Below, piece after piece: positions 34,720 to 44,301 of a stretch of 64,000 bases of DNA. This DNA comes from Dictyoglomus thermophilum H-6-12 (GTDB taxonomy: Bacteria; Dictyoglomota; Dictyoglomia; Dictyoglomales; Dictyoglomaceae): positions 1,894,525-1,958,524 of the forward strand of contig NC_011297.1 of NCBI RefSeq assembly GCF_000020965.1, written 5' to 3'. The position numbers and the translations under genes are program-made. The first letter of the stretch is position 1, and every line of letters begins with the position of its first letter. The notes under the pieces are model-generated. The model saw only the letters and a program-made list of their open reading frames with translations. It ran no database searches and was not told the DNA's origin.

Positions 34720-37388
34720 TAAGCTTTGAAAAACCGTTATTTCTAATCTTAATACCCATAATATACTTCCTTATTAAGAGATATAAGAAAAAGGCAGTTT
34801 TAAGATCTATAGAGATATTACTTATTTTACTCTCCCTTTCTGGGATGAAGTTACTGTCTTATTCAGATAGAGTAAATACCTTCTTTTTACTTGATCAATC
34901 CGCAAGTATTCCTTCCTGGGAAAAAGAGAGAGCTATAAGTTTTATAAAAGAATCTCTCAACAATAAAAAGATTTATGATAGAGTAGGGCTTATATCCTTT
35001 GCAGGAGATGTAAACGTAGAACAAGATTTGTCAGAAAACCTTGACCTTTCAAACATCTCTGGTATTAAAAATCCATATTTTACTAATATAGAAGAGGCTT
35101 TGAACCGAACACTTCTCCTTAAACCCCAACAAAAACCAGCAAGAATAATTATCTTCAGTGATTTACAAGAAAATGTAGGAAGAGTATTAAACTTGGAAGA
35201 AAGAATAAAAAAAGAAAAAATTCAAATAGACGTATTTCCCTTAAATACCTCCTTTCATAAAGAGATAGCCATTGAAAAAATCCAAAACTCCGATATAGGA
35301 CATTTAGGACAAGAATTTCCTGTGAGTATAAGAATAAGAAGCTATGGTATAAAAGAGGCAAAATTGAAGATAAATTTTGATGGTACATCTCAAACCCATG
35401 ATTTAAAAAACCTTCAAGAAGATAATATCATCTCTCTATCTCTTAAATCCCAAAATACAGGATTAAAAGAGATAGAAGCAGAAATATATTCTCCTGAAGA
35501 TACTTATAGAGATAACAATGTAACCTCCTCTTACATATACATCCAAGGGAAACCTAAAGTTTTATACCTCATAGGGAGAGATTTTAATCCAACTTTTGCC
35601 AAATCTCTTGCGGTACAAGGTTGGGATGTGGTCTTTGATTCCAAACCATATCCTCAAATTCTAAATCTAAATTCCTACCAAGCGGTAATTATGGACAATA
35701 TTCCCCAAGAAGATCTATCCATTGATAAAATGGAAATCCTTAAAAATTTTGTAACTGAAAAAGGAGGTACTCTGTTAGTATTAGGAGGAGATAAAAGCTT
35801 CTCTGCAGGAAATTATCAAGGAACTCCTTTAGAGGAAATCTTACCTGTAACATTAAGACCAGAACAAATACTTAAAAAGAGCAATGTTGCTATAGTAATA
35901 GTCCTTGATGCCTCTGGAAGCATGGGAAGTTATTCTGGAGGAGACATGAAAATGGAGCTTGCAAAGGAATCTGCTCAACTTGTCCTTGATCTTCTGGAAG
36001 AAAAGGACTACTTTGGACTCATTGCCTTTGATCATTCCTATCAATGGATTGTCCCATTACAACCTCTTACTAATAAAGAAGAGACTGCAAGTTTAATATC
36101 CAAAATATCTCCTGGAGGAGGTACTGCCTTATATCCACCTTTAAAATCTGCCGGAGAAGCTTTAATTAAAGCTCCTATTAAAAGCAAACATATCATCGCA
36201 ATTACCGATGGACAAACCGAAGGTGGCGATTTCTATAATTTGGTAAAATACTTAGCAAAGTATAAAATTACTGTATCTACCATAGGTATAGGAGAAGATG
36301 CTAATATACCCCTCTTAAAAGATATAGCTAATTGGGGAAATGGCAGATTTTATCATACATGGAATATAAGGAATCTTCCTCAACTTTTACTCTCAGAAAC
36401 AAAAGCTTTATTGAGATCTAATATAGTAGAAAAAAATTTTGTACCTAAGTCTTCTACAGAAGAAAAAATAGAGGTTCCTCCATTAAAGGGATATGTTCTC
36501 ACATCTCCACGATACCCTTATCCCACCATACTTTCTTCTCCAGAAGGGGATCCTATACTTGCAAGGGGACAGTTTGGTCTTGGACAAGTAATAGCCTTCA
36601 CCTCTGCATTAAAAGGTTACTGGGGAGATGAGTGGCTAAAATGGAATAAATTAGGAAAATTTTTCAGTGAAATGTTGAGAGAAACAATACCCCACCAAGT
36701 ACCTGAAATAAAAGTTTCCATAAGAGAAGAAGAAGGAAAAGGAATTATAAATGTAATTTATGCTGATAAAGAAGGAAATTATATAAATTTTGCCAATTTA
36801 AAATACACCCTTATTGATGTACAAGGAAAAGAGCTAAAAGGAAGCCTTTACCAAAAGTCTTCAGGAACCTATGAGGCTGTATTCCCTATAGAAAAACTTG
36901 GAAAATATCAGATCACTATTAAAGATAATGATAAGGTTCTTGCTAAAGTGCCATGGTTCTTTGGAAGTTCACAGGAATTCATACCTAAAACCTTCAATAA
37001 AGAATTGGCCCAAAAAATCACTTCTTTATCCTTAGGGAAAATTATATCCTCTCCTTCTGATGTTTTTAGGAGAATGCCTTACCAGGATGCAGATAAAAAA
37101 GACCTTTCTCCATTTCTTTTAATAATTTGTATAATACTTTTCTTTATAGAACTCATATTAAGAAGATGGAGAGAAATTCAAGAAATAATATTAAATCTTC
37201 TTGGAAGGATAAAGATAGCAGAAGATCAGGAATGGTATAAAAAAATAGAAAGCAAAATGATAGAAGAGTTTAACAAAAAACCTACTCCTTCTATGCTTGA
37301 AACTGTAACCCTCGAACTTCGAGCAAGAATGTTTATAGCACATCTTAAAGAAGAAGAAAGAAAAAGAAAAGAAAAAGAGAAAAAATAA
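34716..37388 (+). CDS. Large membrane protein with two von Willebrand A domains and a glutamine-amidotransferase-like region
   Basis: This 890-residue protein has N-terminal membrane helices, a first vWA domain with FLLDQSASI, a beta-rich region, a GATase1-like stretch (about 310-385, QAVIMDNIPQEDL and GGTLLVLGGDKSFSAGNY), a second vWA domain with the complete MIDAS LDASGSMGSY, and a C-terminal membrane helix and charged tail. The GATase-like part lacks an obvious catalytic cysteine, so it is probably structural. The order matches the largest proteins of MoxR/vWA clusters. It overlaps the BatA-like gene by four bases and ends the operon. Confidence 0.85.
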   Translation: MISFEKPLFLILIPIIYFLIKRYKKKAVLRSIEILLILLSLSGMKLLSYSDRVNTFFLLDQSASIPSWEKERAISFIKESLNNKKIYDRVGLISFAGDVNVEQDLSENLDLSNISGIKNPYFTNIEEALNRTLLLKPQQKPARIIIFSDLQENVGRVLNLEERIKKEKIQIDVFPLNTSFHKEIAIEKIQNSDIGHLGQEFPVSIRIRSYGIKEAKLKINFDGTSQTHDLKNLQEDNIISLSLKSQNTGLKEIEAEIYSPEDTYRDNNVTSSYIYIQGKPKVLYLIGRDFNPTFAKSLAVQGWDVVFDSKPYPQILNLNSYQAVIMDNIPQEDLSIDKMEILKNFVTEKGGTLLVLGGDKSFSAGNYQGTPLEEILPVTLRPEQILKKSNVAIVIVLDASGSMGSYSGGDMKMELAKESAQLVLDLLEEKDYFGLIAFDHSYQWIVPLQPLTNKEETASLISKISPGGGTALYPPLKSAGEALIKAPIKSKHIIAITDGQTEGGDFYNLVKYLAKYKITVSTIGIGEDANIPLLKDIANWGNGRFYHTWNIRNLPQLLLSETKALLRSNIVEKNFVPKSSTEEKIEVPPLKGYVLTSPRYPYPTILSSPEGDPILARGQFGLGQVIAFTSALKGYWGDEWLKWNKLGKFFSEMLRETIPHQVPEIKVSIREEEGKGIINVIYADKEGNYINFANLKYTLIDVQGKELKGSLYQKSSGTYEAVFPIEKLGKYQITIKDNDKVLAKVPWFFGSSQEFIPKTFNKELAQKITSLSLGKIISSPSDVFRRMPYQDADKKDLSPFLLIICIILFFIELILRRWREIQEIILNLLGRIKIAEDQEWYKKIESKMIEEFNKKPTPSMLETVTLELRARMFIAHLKEEERKRKEKEKK

Positions 37389-37418
37389 AAAGAGCTAGGA
37401 GGTTGTCCCTCCCAGCTC
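37378..37418 (-). terminator. Terminator of xynB, shared with the vWA operon
   Basis: GAGCT and GGAGG (37392-37402) pair with CCTCC and AGCTC (37408-37418) around TTGTC. Read on the minus strand the hairpin is followed by TTTTTATTTTTT, a good U-tract that lies in the last codons of the vWA gene. On the plus strand the hairpin has no U-run. Confidence 0.8.
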
Positions 37419-37434
37419 CTAAACTTCCCCCTCC

Positions 37435-38517
37435 TTACTGTATCAACAGATAATCTGCATAAACATCCCATGTACCATTATCAGCAGTAACTACAATTTC
37501 CACTGTATGAGAACCTGCACTCACGTATACATTGTCTATAGGAGCCTCCCAAGGATATGTTCCCTGATAATAGAACGTACCTACTGTCCTCCCATCTATT
37601 CGTAAATCAACTCGAGCTAAATTATTGTTATTTCCACATCCTCTTAACCTGAAATTATAGTTACGACTTGCTGGAAAGTTTACTGTAGCTCTTGCACTAT
37701 CTCCATTTGCATAAAGAGCTATACCATTAAATGGACTTGTAATTCTCGATACATAGGGCCCACTTAATGACATGTTTTCACATTCTATTCTAGTAGTTGT
37801 TGTACTACCACTACTGCCACCACTACTTCCACTACTGCTACTTTGAGAAAAAGTATTTTGTGTTATATTAGCCGAACCACTGCTTTGATATCCTTCAACA
37901 CAAAGAGTAATTTGATCAATAGTACCAAGGTTTAAACCTCTATTTGCCCATGCCCTAAAGTGATCTGTTACAGTGACTGTTCCACTTGTTCTCTTAGATG
38001 TCCTTACACTCCAATATTGATCAAAAGTAGCTGTACCGACAATAGATGGCTGATTTACACGGGTAGTTCTGTAAATGTCATAGGTACCACCGTCGATAGT
38101 AACCTGTCCAAGAGAGGTTGCACCTGGTGGACGCCAATTACCCCAACTCTCTACAATATAAAACTCTACTAAGGGATTAGTAGACCAACCGTAGATACAT
38201 AAGTAGGAGTTACCATTAGGATTATATGTGGCTGAGTAGGTGATTCTAATAGTGCCTAATGACTGCCAGTTTTGGTTATACTTCTTACCCGTTCTGAATA
38301 ATGCATTGTTTATATTGCTCCACTGACAGCTAAATCTTCCTTGTGTGTATACAGTCATGGTTGTATTCCCTGAATCTTTCCATAGTTCATAGTAGTAGCC
38401 ATCAAAAGTACCGCTTGCATTACTTGTTAGTGTTATAGACGTTTGAGCATGAACTTGTGTATATACTGCGACAAGTAGTACGACTAAGAGCAACTTACTA
38501 AGTTTTTTAAGAAACAT
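37435..38517 (-). CDS. xynB: Secreted family 11 endo-1,4-beta-xylanase with a C-terminal carbohydrate-binding domain
   Basis: This 360-residue secreted enzyme cleaves internal xylan bonds. The signal peptide ends near VHA-QT (residue 24). The GH11 jelly-roll domain (about 25-220) has the nucleophile E118 in [12 protein letters not shown] and the acid/base E208 in [10 protein letters not shown] Ser/Gly/Thr linker (about 222-242) leads to a C-terminal domain (243-360) resembling the calcium-dependent CBM36 type. The protein agrees with my memory of Dictyoglomus thermophilum XynB. The ATG at 38517 has GGGGTG six bases upstream; the longer frame's GTG (38526) is part of that site. Codon and base use look less AT-rich than its neighbours, in line with transfer. 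Confidence 0.95.
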   Translation of the reverse strand: MFLKKLSKLLLVVLLVAVYTQVHAQTSITLTSNASGTFDGYYYELWKDSGNTTMTVYTQGRFSCQWSNINNALFRTGKKYNQNWQSLGTIRITYSATYNPNGNSYLCIYGWSTNPLVEFYIVESWGNWRPPGATSLGQVTIDGGTYDIYRTTRVNQPSIVGTATFDQYWSVRTSKRTSGTVTVTDHFRAWANRGLNLGTIDQITLCVEGYQSSGSANITQNTFSQSSSSGSSGGSSGSTTTTRIECENMSLSGPYVSRITSPFNGIALYANGDSARATVNFPASRNYNFRLRGCGNNNNLARVDLRIDGRTVGTFYYQGTYPWEAPIDNVYVSAGSHTVEIVVTADNGTWDVYADYLLIQ

Positions 38518-38546
38518 TTTACGCACCCCACTTTACTTTAATTTTC

Positions 38547-38575
38547 CCCTTAACGGCTACGTAGCCTCCTCGGGG
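38547..38575 (-). other. Hairpin in the xynB leader
   Basis: In the mRNA sense CCCC (38572-38575) faces GGGG (38547-38550), enclosing GGCTACGTAGCC (38555-38566), a perfect 12-bp palindrome that can fold as GGCU-ACGU-AGCC. It lies about 30 nt before the start codon and could affect initiation or mRNA stability. Confidence 0.45.
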
Positions 38576-38581
38576 TCGTTC

Positions 38582-38613
38582 TTAAAATCGTTTTTATTTT
38601 AAAATCGTTTTTA
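38582..38613 (-). repeat. Tandem 15-bp repeats in the xynB leader
   Basis: In the mRNA sense TAAAAACGATTTTAA occurs twice, 17 bp apart, each a near-palindrome with UAAAA/UUUUA arms around ACGA. A third AACGA follows at the same spacing. They are downstream of the predicted start (about +20 to +51), so they could be tandem operators or paired RNA hairpins. Confidence 0.55.
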
Positions 38614-38639
38614 CAAACCTTTAAATAATTTTAATAAAA

Positions 38640-38667
38640 ATTATATGAAAGAAAAAAACTTTGTCAA
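38640..38667 (-). promoter_or_regulatory. xynB promoter
   Basis: On the minus strand a perfect TTGACA (38662-38667) and a perfect TATAAT (38640-38645) are 16 bp apart. The start should be near 38633, giving a leader of about 116 nt, the longest apparent leader in the window. Confidence 0.75.
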
Positions 38668-38791
38668 TATCCAATGAAAAAATTACATAATGAAATTAAT
38701 ATTGAGAAAAACAAGATTTAAGAAAAACACATTTAAAAAATGAAACTATTTATATTTTTCATAAAACTATTTTAGGATTTTTACACAAAAG

Positions 38792-38820
38792 TAGACAAAC
38801 TTTATTTTTTGTATTAAAAT
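38792..38820 (+). promoter_or_regulatory. Promoter of the ABC exporter gene
   Basis: TAGACA (38792-38797) and TAAAAT (38815-38820) each match consensus at five of six positions with a 17-bp spacer. The rest of the xynB-exporter gap (38668-38791) is AT-rich and shows no gene. Confidence 0.55.
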
Positions 38821-38852
38821 AGTTTGATAGCTAATTATTGGAGGTGTTAATT

Positions 38853-40613
38853 TTGCGCTATCTTTTGAAACTTATTAAAATAGCGAAACCTTACTGGGGA
38901 TATTTAATAATATCTGCCATAAGTCTTCTTATATTAACAGGCTTAAACCTTATTGGTCCATGGCTTATAAGAAGCCTTATAGGAATTATTACAAATATTA
39001 GCCAATATCCCAATGCAAGGGTAGATATAATAAGAATATCCCTCATCCTTGTTTTATCTTATATTTTAGGCATAATCTTTCAATTTTTAAGAAATTATTT
39101 TTCTCATTACGCAGCATGGCATCTTGTAGCAGATGTAAGAATGATGGTTTACGATAAACTACAAAACTTATCTTATAGATACTTTGTAGATAAACAAACA
39201 GGACAGCTTATGTCAAGAGTAGTAAATGATACAGCAAATCTTGAAATGCTAATTGCCCATGCAGTTCCAGATCTAATAAGTAATTTACTAATACTTATAG
39301 GCATTGCTGTAATACTTTTCATAATAAATCCCATATTAGCAGCTCTTTCTCTCATCCCAATTCCTTTTCTACTTCTTAGTAGTACTGTATTTGCTAAAAA
39401 AATTATGCCCATATTTCGTAAAGCTCAAAAAGCTCTTGCAGATCTTAATGCAGACCTTCAAGATAATCTTTCTGGTATAAGAGAAATACAACTTTTTAAC
39501 AAACAAGAAAAAGAATACAAAAAGATAAAGGAAAAAGTATATAACCAAATACACGCACTCCTTTCTGCCTTAAAACTTAGTGCCATATTCCATCCCACTG
39601 TTGGATTTTTAAGTTCTTTAGGAAATTTAATTGTGGTTTCCGTAGGTGGAATAATGGCCCTTTCCGGCAAGATTCAGGTTCAGGATATTGTAGGATTCTT
39701 ACTTTATCTTGGTATGTTCTATCAACCTATAAATGCCCTTGCCCAAATTCTTGAAAATGTTCAGCAAGCTCTTGCAGGAGCAGAAAGAGTCTTTGAAGTT
39801 TTAGAGACAGAGCCAGAGATAAAGGAGAAAGAAAATGCCACTGAGCTCAAAAACGTAAAAGGCAAAATTACCTTTGAAAACGTTACTTTTTCTTATAACC
39901 CCGGAGTACCCGTATTAAAAAATATCTCCTTTGAGATAAACCCTGGAGAAATGGTAGCCTTTGTTGGTCCTACAGGTGTAGGAAAAACCACCATAATGTA
40001 TTTGATAAACAGATTCTTTGATCCTGATTCTGGAAGGATAAAAATCGATGACATAGACATTAGAGACGTAACCCTAAAATCTCTTCACGAGAATATAAGT
40101 ATGGTGCTTCAGGATGTATTTCTATTTAATGGTACCATTTTTGAAAATATAGCCTATGGCAAAGAAAATGCAACCCTTGAGGAAGTAATAGAAGCTGCCA
40201 AAATAGCTCACGCCCACGAATTTATAGAGAGACTTCCTAAGGGTTACTTCACAGAAATAGGAGAAAGAGGAATAAAACTTTCTGGAGGACAAAAACAGCG
40301 ACTGGCTATTGCAAGAGCGGTTTTAAAAAATGCTCCTATACTTATTCTTGATGAAGCCACATCATCAGTAGATACAGAGACTGAGAGTGAGATTCAAAAG
40401 GCTATAAATAACTTAGCTGGGACAAGAACTATTCTAATTATTGCCCATAGACTTTCTACTGTAAAAAGGGCAGACAAAATCATAGTGCTGAAGGATGGAG
40501 AAATTGTTGAAATAGGAACCCACGAAGAGCTTATGAAAAGAAAAGGTCTTTACTACAAACTTTGCTCTGTGCAATTTGCTGAAGATAAAATGGCAGAAAT
40601 CGTTAGAAGCTAA
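38853..40613 (+). CDS. ABC exporter half-transporter (MsbA/LmrA-like)
   Basis: This 586-residue protein has an N-terminal six-helix membrane domain (about 1-310) and a C-terminal nucleotide-binding domain. Walker A is GPTGVGKTTI, the signature is LSGGQKQRLAIARA, Walker B is ILILDEATSSVD, and the H-loop is IAHRLST. It should form a homodimer, or a heterodimer with a distant partner, exporting lipids, drugs or peptides. The start is TTG at 38853, six bases after GGAGGTG; the longer frame's TTG at 38838 lies before that site. It stands alone, divergent from xynB, and overlaps the convergent TrmO-FmdE gene by four bases. Confidence 0.9.
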   Translation: MRYLLKLIKIAKPYWGYLIISAISLLILTGLNLIGPWLIRSLIGIITNISQYPNARVDIIRISLILVLSYILGIIFQFLRNYFSHYAAWHLVADVRMMVYDKLQNLSYRYFVDKQTGQLMSRVVNDTANLEMLIAHAVPDLISNLLILIGIAVILFIINPILAALSLIPIPFLLLSSTVFAKKIMPIFRKAQKALADLNADLQDNLSGIREIQLFNKQEKEYKKIKEKVYNQIHALLSALKLSAIFHPTVGFLSSLGNLIVVSVGGIMALSGKIQVQDIVGFLLYLGMFYQPINALAQILENVQQALAGAERVFEVLETEPEIKEKENATELKNVKGKITFENVTFSYNPGVPVLKNISFEINPGEMVAFVGPTGVGKTTIMYLINRFFDPDSGRIKIDDIDIRDVTLKSLHENISMVLQDVFLFNGTIFENIAYGKENATLEEVIEAAKIAHAHEFIERLPKGYFTEIGERGIKLSGGQKQRLAIARAVLKNAPILILDEATSSVDTETESEIQKAINNLAGTRTILIIAHRLSTVKRADKIIVLKDGEIVEIGTHEELMKRKGLYYKLCSVQFAEDKMAEIVRS

Positions 40614-41545
40614 TCCTTTTCAAAACAATCTATGCAAACAATTTTACCATCTTTAATCCTCATACTTCTTTCTGAAGCCTTTTCTCCACAAATCTCACAC
40701 TTCAAAGAAGGATATATCCTCGCTTTTTTAGGAATATCATCTTTTGGTGGTTGAAAATCAAAGATATCTTCTACATTCATCCTCAAAAGCTCCTCGGTCC
40801 ATTCCTCTCTGTTTTCTTTCCTAGGAAGATCCTTCAATACTATTCTTACTCCCTCTCCTGTGTCTCTCCTAAAAAAAGTAAAAGCCTGCTTTCCTCGATC
40901 TTTAAAAATCAAGTTTCCCTTTCCAAAAGTACAACCTAAAATGTATTGTATAGCATCTACTCCACAAGCATTATTCTCTGTAATACAAACCACTTCTTCA
41001 TCCTCAGAAAAAGTAAGCTTAAGCTTCAAAACTGCCGCCTCGGCAGCCCTATATCCTATGGCAAGTCCTGGACAAGAATGTCCATGAAAAGATACACATT
41101 CATCCCATAGTGCAGAATTAAAAACTATTCTCTTTCTCGGTCTTTTTATAGCATCAATATCATAAGAATACACCTTTATATCAATAAGAGGACTCTTATC
41201 AAGAGCATCAAGGCCCAACACATAAATCTTATTTTCTTCTATTTTTCTTATCTCTCCAATAGAAAAAGCAATAGGATTAGGTCTTGAAGGAGACCTTGTG
41301 GAAAAAACCCCTTTTTCCTCAGGACCCCATGGGGTTATAGTCTTTAGCTTATCCCTATCTGCCCTATCAAACCAGTAGAGGACTATTATATGTTTTACAT
41401 TTTCCAAACCTTGCATTGCATCTTTATATTCTTCAAAAACCTCTATAACAGACTCTTTTAATTCTTTAGCCCATCTACCTTGAAAGGGAGCCTCATCTTT
41501 AGTCTTATATGGACTGTGAATAACTCCAATAGGTCTAAGCTCCAT
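40610..41545 (-). CDS. TrmO (TsaA) - FmdE fusion protein
   Basis: This 311-residue protein joins two families. Residues 1-135 are a TsaA/TrmO domain (LRPIGVIHSPYKTKDEAPFQ, GVFSTRSPSRPNPIAFS), which in E. coli TrmO uses SAM to methylate t6A37 in tRNA. Residues about 150-270 are an FmdE domain (FHGHSCPGLAIGYRAAEAA, ITENNACGVDAIQY), named from formylmethanofuran dehydrogenase subunit E. A C-terminal zinc ribbon (CEICGEK..., CIDC) follows. FmdE-domain proteins are linked to molybdenum or tungsten chemistry, but the role is uncertain. It follows the aldo/keto reductase by 20 bp with a GGGGG site. The fusion implies a methyl-transfer reaction that may not involve tRNA. Confidence 0.88.
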   Translation of the reverse strand: MELRPIGVIHSPYKTKDEAPFQGRWAKELKESVIEVFEEYKDAMQGLENVKHIIVLYWFDRADRDKLKTITPWGPEEKGVFSTRSPSRPNPIAFSIGEIRKIEENKIYVLGLDALDKSPLIDIKVYSYDIDAIKRPRKRIVFNSALWDECVSFHGHSCPGLAIGYRAAEAAVLKLKLTFSEDEEVVCITENNACGVDAIQYILGCTFGKGNLIFKDRGKQAFTFFRRDTGEGVRIVLKDLPRKENREEWTEELLRMNVEDIFDFQPPKDDIPKKARIYPSLKCEICGEKASERSMRIKDGKIVCIDCFEKD

Positions 41546-41565
41546 ATAAAACCCCCTTCTCCCAA

Positions 41566-42438
<873 letters not shown>

Positions 42439-42513
42439 CTAATCTTATTAACTCCTTTTTTGAATATCTTACTCCTTAGACTTAGCTCCAAGGCAATAGC
42501 AAATACATTTATC

Positions 42514-43278
42514 TTAGGAATATACTGTTAGCGGTACTACTATAGGGATATCGTTTATTTTATTAATAACTACTTTTACTTCATAAACTTCTTCAATAAT
42601 ATTTTCATTTATTACATCCATTGTCCCCTGAGCATATATTGTGTTATCCTTCAAAAAGATAAACTTATCACAGAATCTCAAGGCTAAATTTATATCATGA
42701 AGCACCACAAGAGCGGAAATATTTTTATTTTTTACATAATCTCTTATAATTTGCAGTACTTCAATTTGATTCTTTAAGTCTAAATTATTGGTAGGCTCAT
42801 CAAGAAGTAAGATTCGAGGTTCTTGAGCTAAAGCTCTCCCTATTATCACCTTTTGAAGTTCTCCTCCTGATATTTCACTAACGCTTCTTAAAGCAATCTT
42901 TTCAAGTTTCAACTCCCCAATAATCCCTTCTACTATCTGAAGATCTTTCTCTGTAGCATCCCACTCAATATGAGGCCTTCTTCCTAAAAGAATCACATCG
43001 AATACTGTAAGATTAGAATAATCATATTTTTGGGCTACATATCCAACAAGCTTTGCAATTTCCTTTCTTTTTATACTTCTTATATCCTTTTTATTTAAAT
43101 AAATGACTCCCTTTTGAGGAGAGAGAATTCTATTAATACATTTTATAAGCGTAGATTTTCCTGCCCCATTATTTCCAAGAATACCTACCATTTCTCCTTC
43201 CTTTATAGAGAAGGTTATATCTTTTAAAACAGGTATACTTCTATAGCTGAAAAAAATTCCTTGAATTTCGAGAATCAT
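42514..43278 (-). CDS. FecE/BtuD-type ABC ATPase for metal-chelate uptake
   Basis: This 254-residue ATPase has Walker A GNNGAGKST, signature SGGELQKVIIGRA and Walker B RILLLDEPTNNLD, with the histidine VLHDINLALR. It powers the importer encoded by the two upstream genes. The ATG overlaps the permease stop by four bases with AGGAG in front. It is the last gene of the operon; no terminator was recognised in the 87 bp before the next gene. Confidence 0.9.
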   Translation of the reverse strand: MILEIQGIFFSYRSIPVLKDITFSIKEGEMVGILGNNGAGKSTLIKCINRILSPQKGVIYLNKKDIRSIKRKEIAKLVGYVAQKYDYSNLTVFDVILLGRRPHIEWDATEKDLQIVEGIIGELKLEKIALRSVSEISGGELQKVIIGRALAQEPRILLLDEPTNNLDLKNQIEVLQIIRDYVKNKNISALVVLHDINLALRFCDKFIFLKDNTIYAQGTMDVINENIIEEVYEVKVVINKINDIPIVVPLTVYS

Positions 43279-44297
43279 CTCCTAAACCTCACAGATAGAA
43301 GATAAAGAAAGAAAGGAGCACCAAGCAGAGAAGTAATAGCTCCTACAGGAAGTACTATAGGAGAGATTATGGTTCTTGCTAAAGTATCAGCTAAGAGTAA
43401 AAGCAAGCCTCCGAAAAGAGCAGAGGCAGGGATAAGAAATCTATAATCATTCCCCACAAATCTTCTCACAATATGAGGTGAAATAAGTCCCACAAAACCT
43501 ATAACCCCAACTCCAGCGGTTATTACTGCAGAAATTAGAGAGGTTACAAGCATAGAGACAATTCTTTCTCTCTCCACGTTAACTCCAAGACTTTTTGCAG
43601 TCTCGGCCCCACTTTCTAATGCATTATAATCCCATCTTTTTAAAAGAAAATAGAAAATACCTAAAACTACTACAACAAATATTATCCTTATCTCTCTTAA
43701 CGAAACTCTTCCTATATCTCCAAAGGTCCAAAAAACAACCGTAGCAATCTTGAGTTCATCGGCAAAATATTGAATAATAGTGGTTAAAGCCGAAAAAAGT
43801 GAGGAAAGAGAAACTCCAGTAAGAATCATAGCTTCCGGTGTTACCTTGAATTTTGAAGAAATAAGAATGATTAATAAAGTAGTCATCATAGCACCTAAGA
43901 AGGCAAAAAGAGAAGTTAAATAAGGAAGGGTTTGCCTAAACAATACAACAGATAAAGTTACTCCTAAAGCTGCCCCTTGAGAGATACCTAAGGTAAAGGG
44001 AGAGGCCATAGGATTCCTCAAAACACTCTGAGATATACATCCCGCCACTCCAAGGCCAACACCTGCCAAAATAGCTCCAATTACCCTTGGAATCCTTATC
44101 TGCCATACAATCAGACTTAATCTATCATCGCCCTTTCCAATAAGAAGTTTAACAAAATCCAATAAATTAACTCCTGAAGACCCTATATTTAAAGCAACGA
44201 TAGAAAAAACTATTATGAGAAAAATCAATAAAAAGATAAACAAGAACTTTTTTGCTGTATATTCTTTATACTTTTTTATAGTAATTCCCTGTTCCAT
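43275..44297 (-). CDS. FecCD/BtuC-type permease for metal-chelate uptake
   Basis: This 340-residue permease has about ten membrane helices. Family marks are RIPRVIGAILAGVGLGVAG near the N terminus, NPMASPFTLGISQGAALG after it, and GLISPHIVRRFVGNDYRFLIP in the ATPase-docking region. The open frame starts with TTG (44312), but the ATG at 44297, four bases after the binding-protein stop and preceded by GAAGAG, is more plausible. Substrates of the family are cobalamin, iron-siderophores and haem. Confidence 0.9.
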   Translation of the reverse strand: MEQGITIKKYKEYTAKKFLFIFLLIFLIIVFSIVALNIGSSGVNLLDFVKLLIGKGDDRLSLIVWQIRIPRVIGAILAGVGLGVAGCISQSVLRNPMASPFTLGISQGAALGVTLSVVLFRQTLPYLTSLFAFLGAMMTTLLIILISSKFKVTPEAMILTGVSLSSLFSALTTIIQYFADELKIATVVFWTFGDIGRVSLREIRIIFVVVVLGIFYFLLKRWDYNALESGAETAKSLGVNVERERIVSMLVTSLISAVITAGVGVIGFVGLISPHIVRRFVGNDYRFLIPASALFGGLLLLLADTLARTIISPIVLPVGAITSLLGAPFFLYLLSVRFRR

Positions 44298-44301
44298 GAT
44301 T

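Noticed and set aside
37435-38517. Small frames in the xynB region and other long antisense ORFs (for example 7849-8509 minus) as genes
   Set aside because: They lie opposite strongly supported genes, lack ribosome sites and show biased residues typical of shadow frames.
38582-38613. Guanidine-II (mini-ykkC) riboswitch upstream of xynB
   Set aside because: The two hairpins with ACGA loops recall that riboswitch, but the stems are only A-U pairs, unlikely to fold at growth temperature, and a xylanase is not an expected target. It is kept only as a repeat.
38668-38791. Small gene or RNA in the xynB-exporter gap
   Set aside because: Only AT-rich sequence was seen, with no ribosome site followed by a sizable frame and no GC-rich structure.
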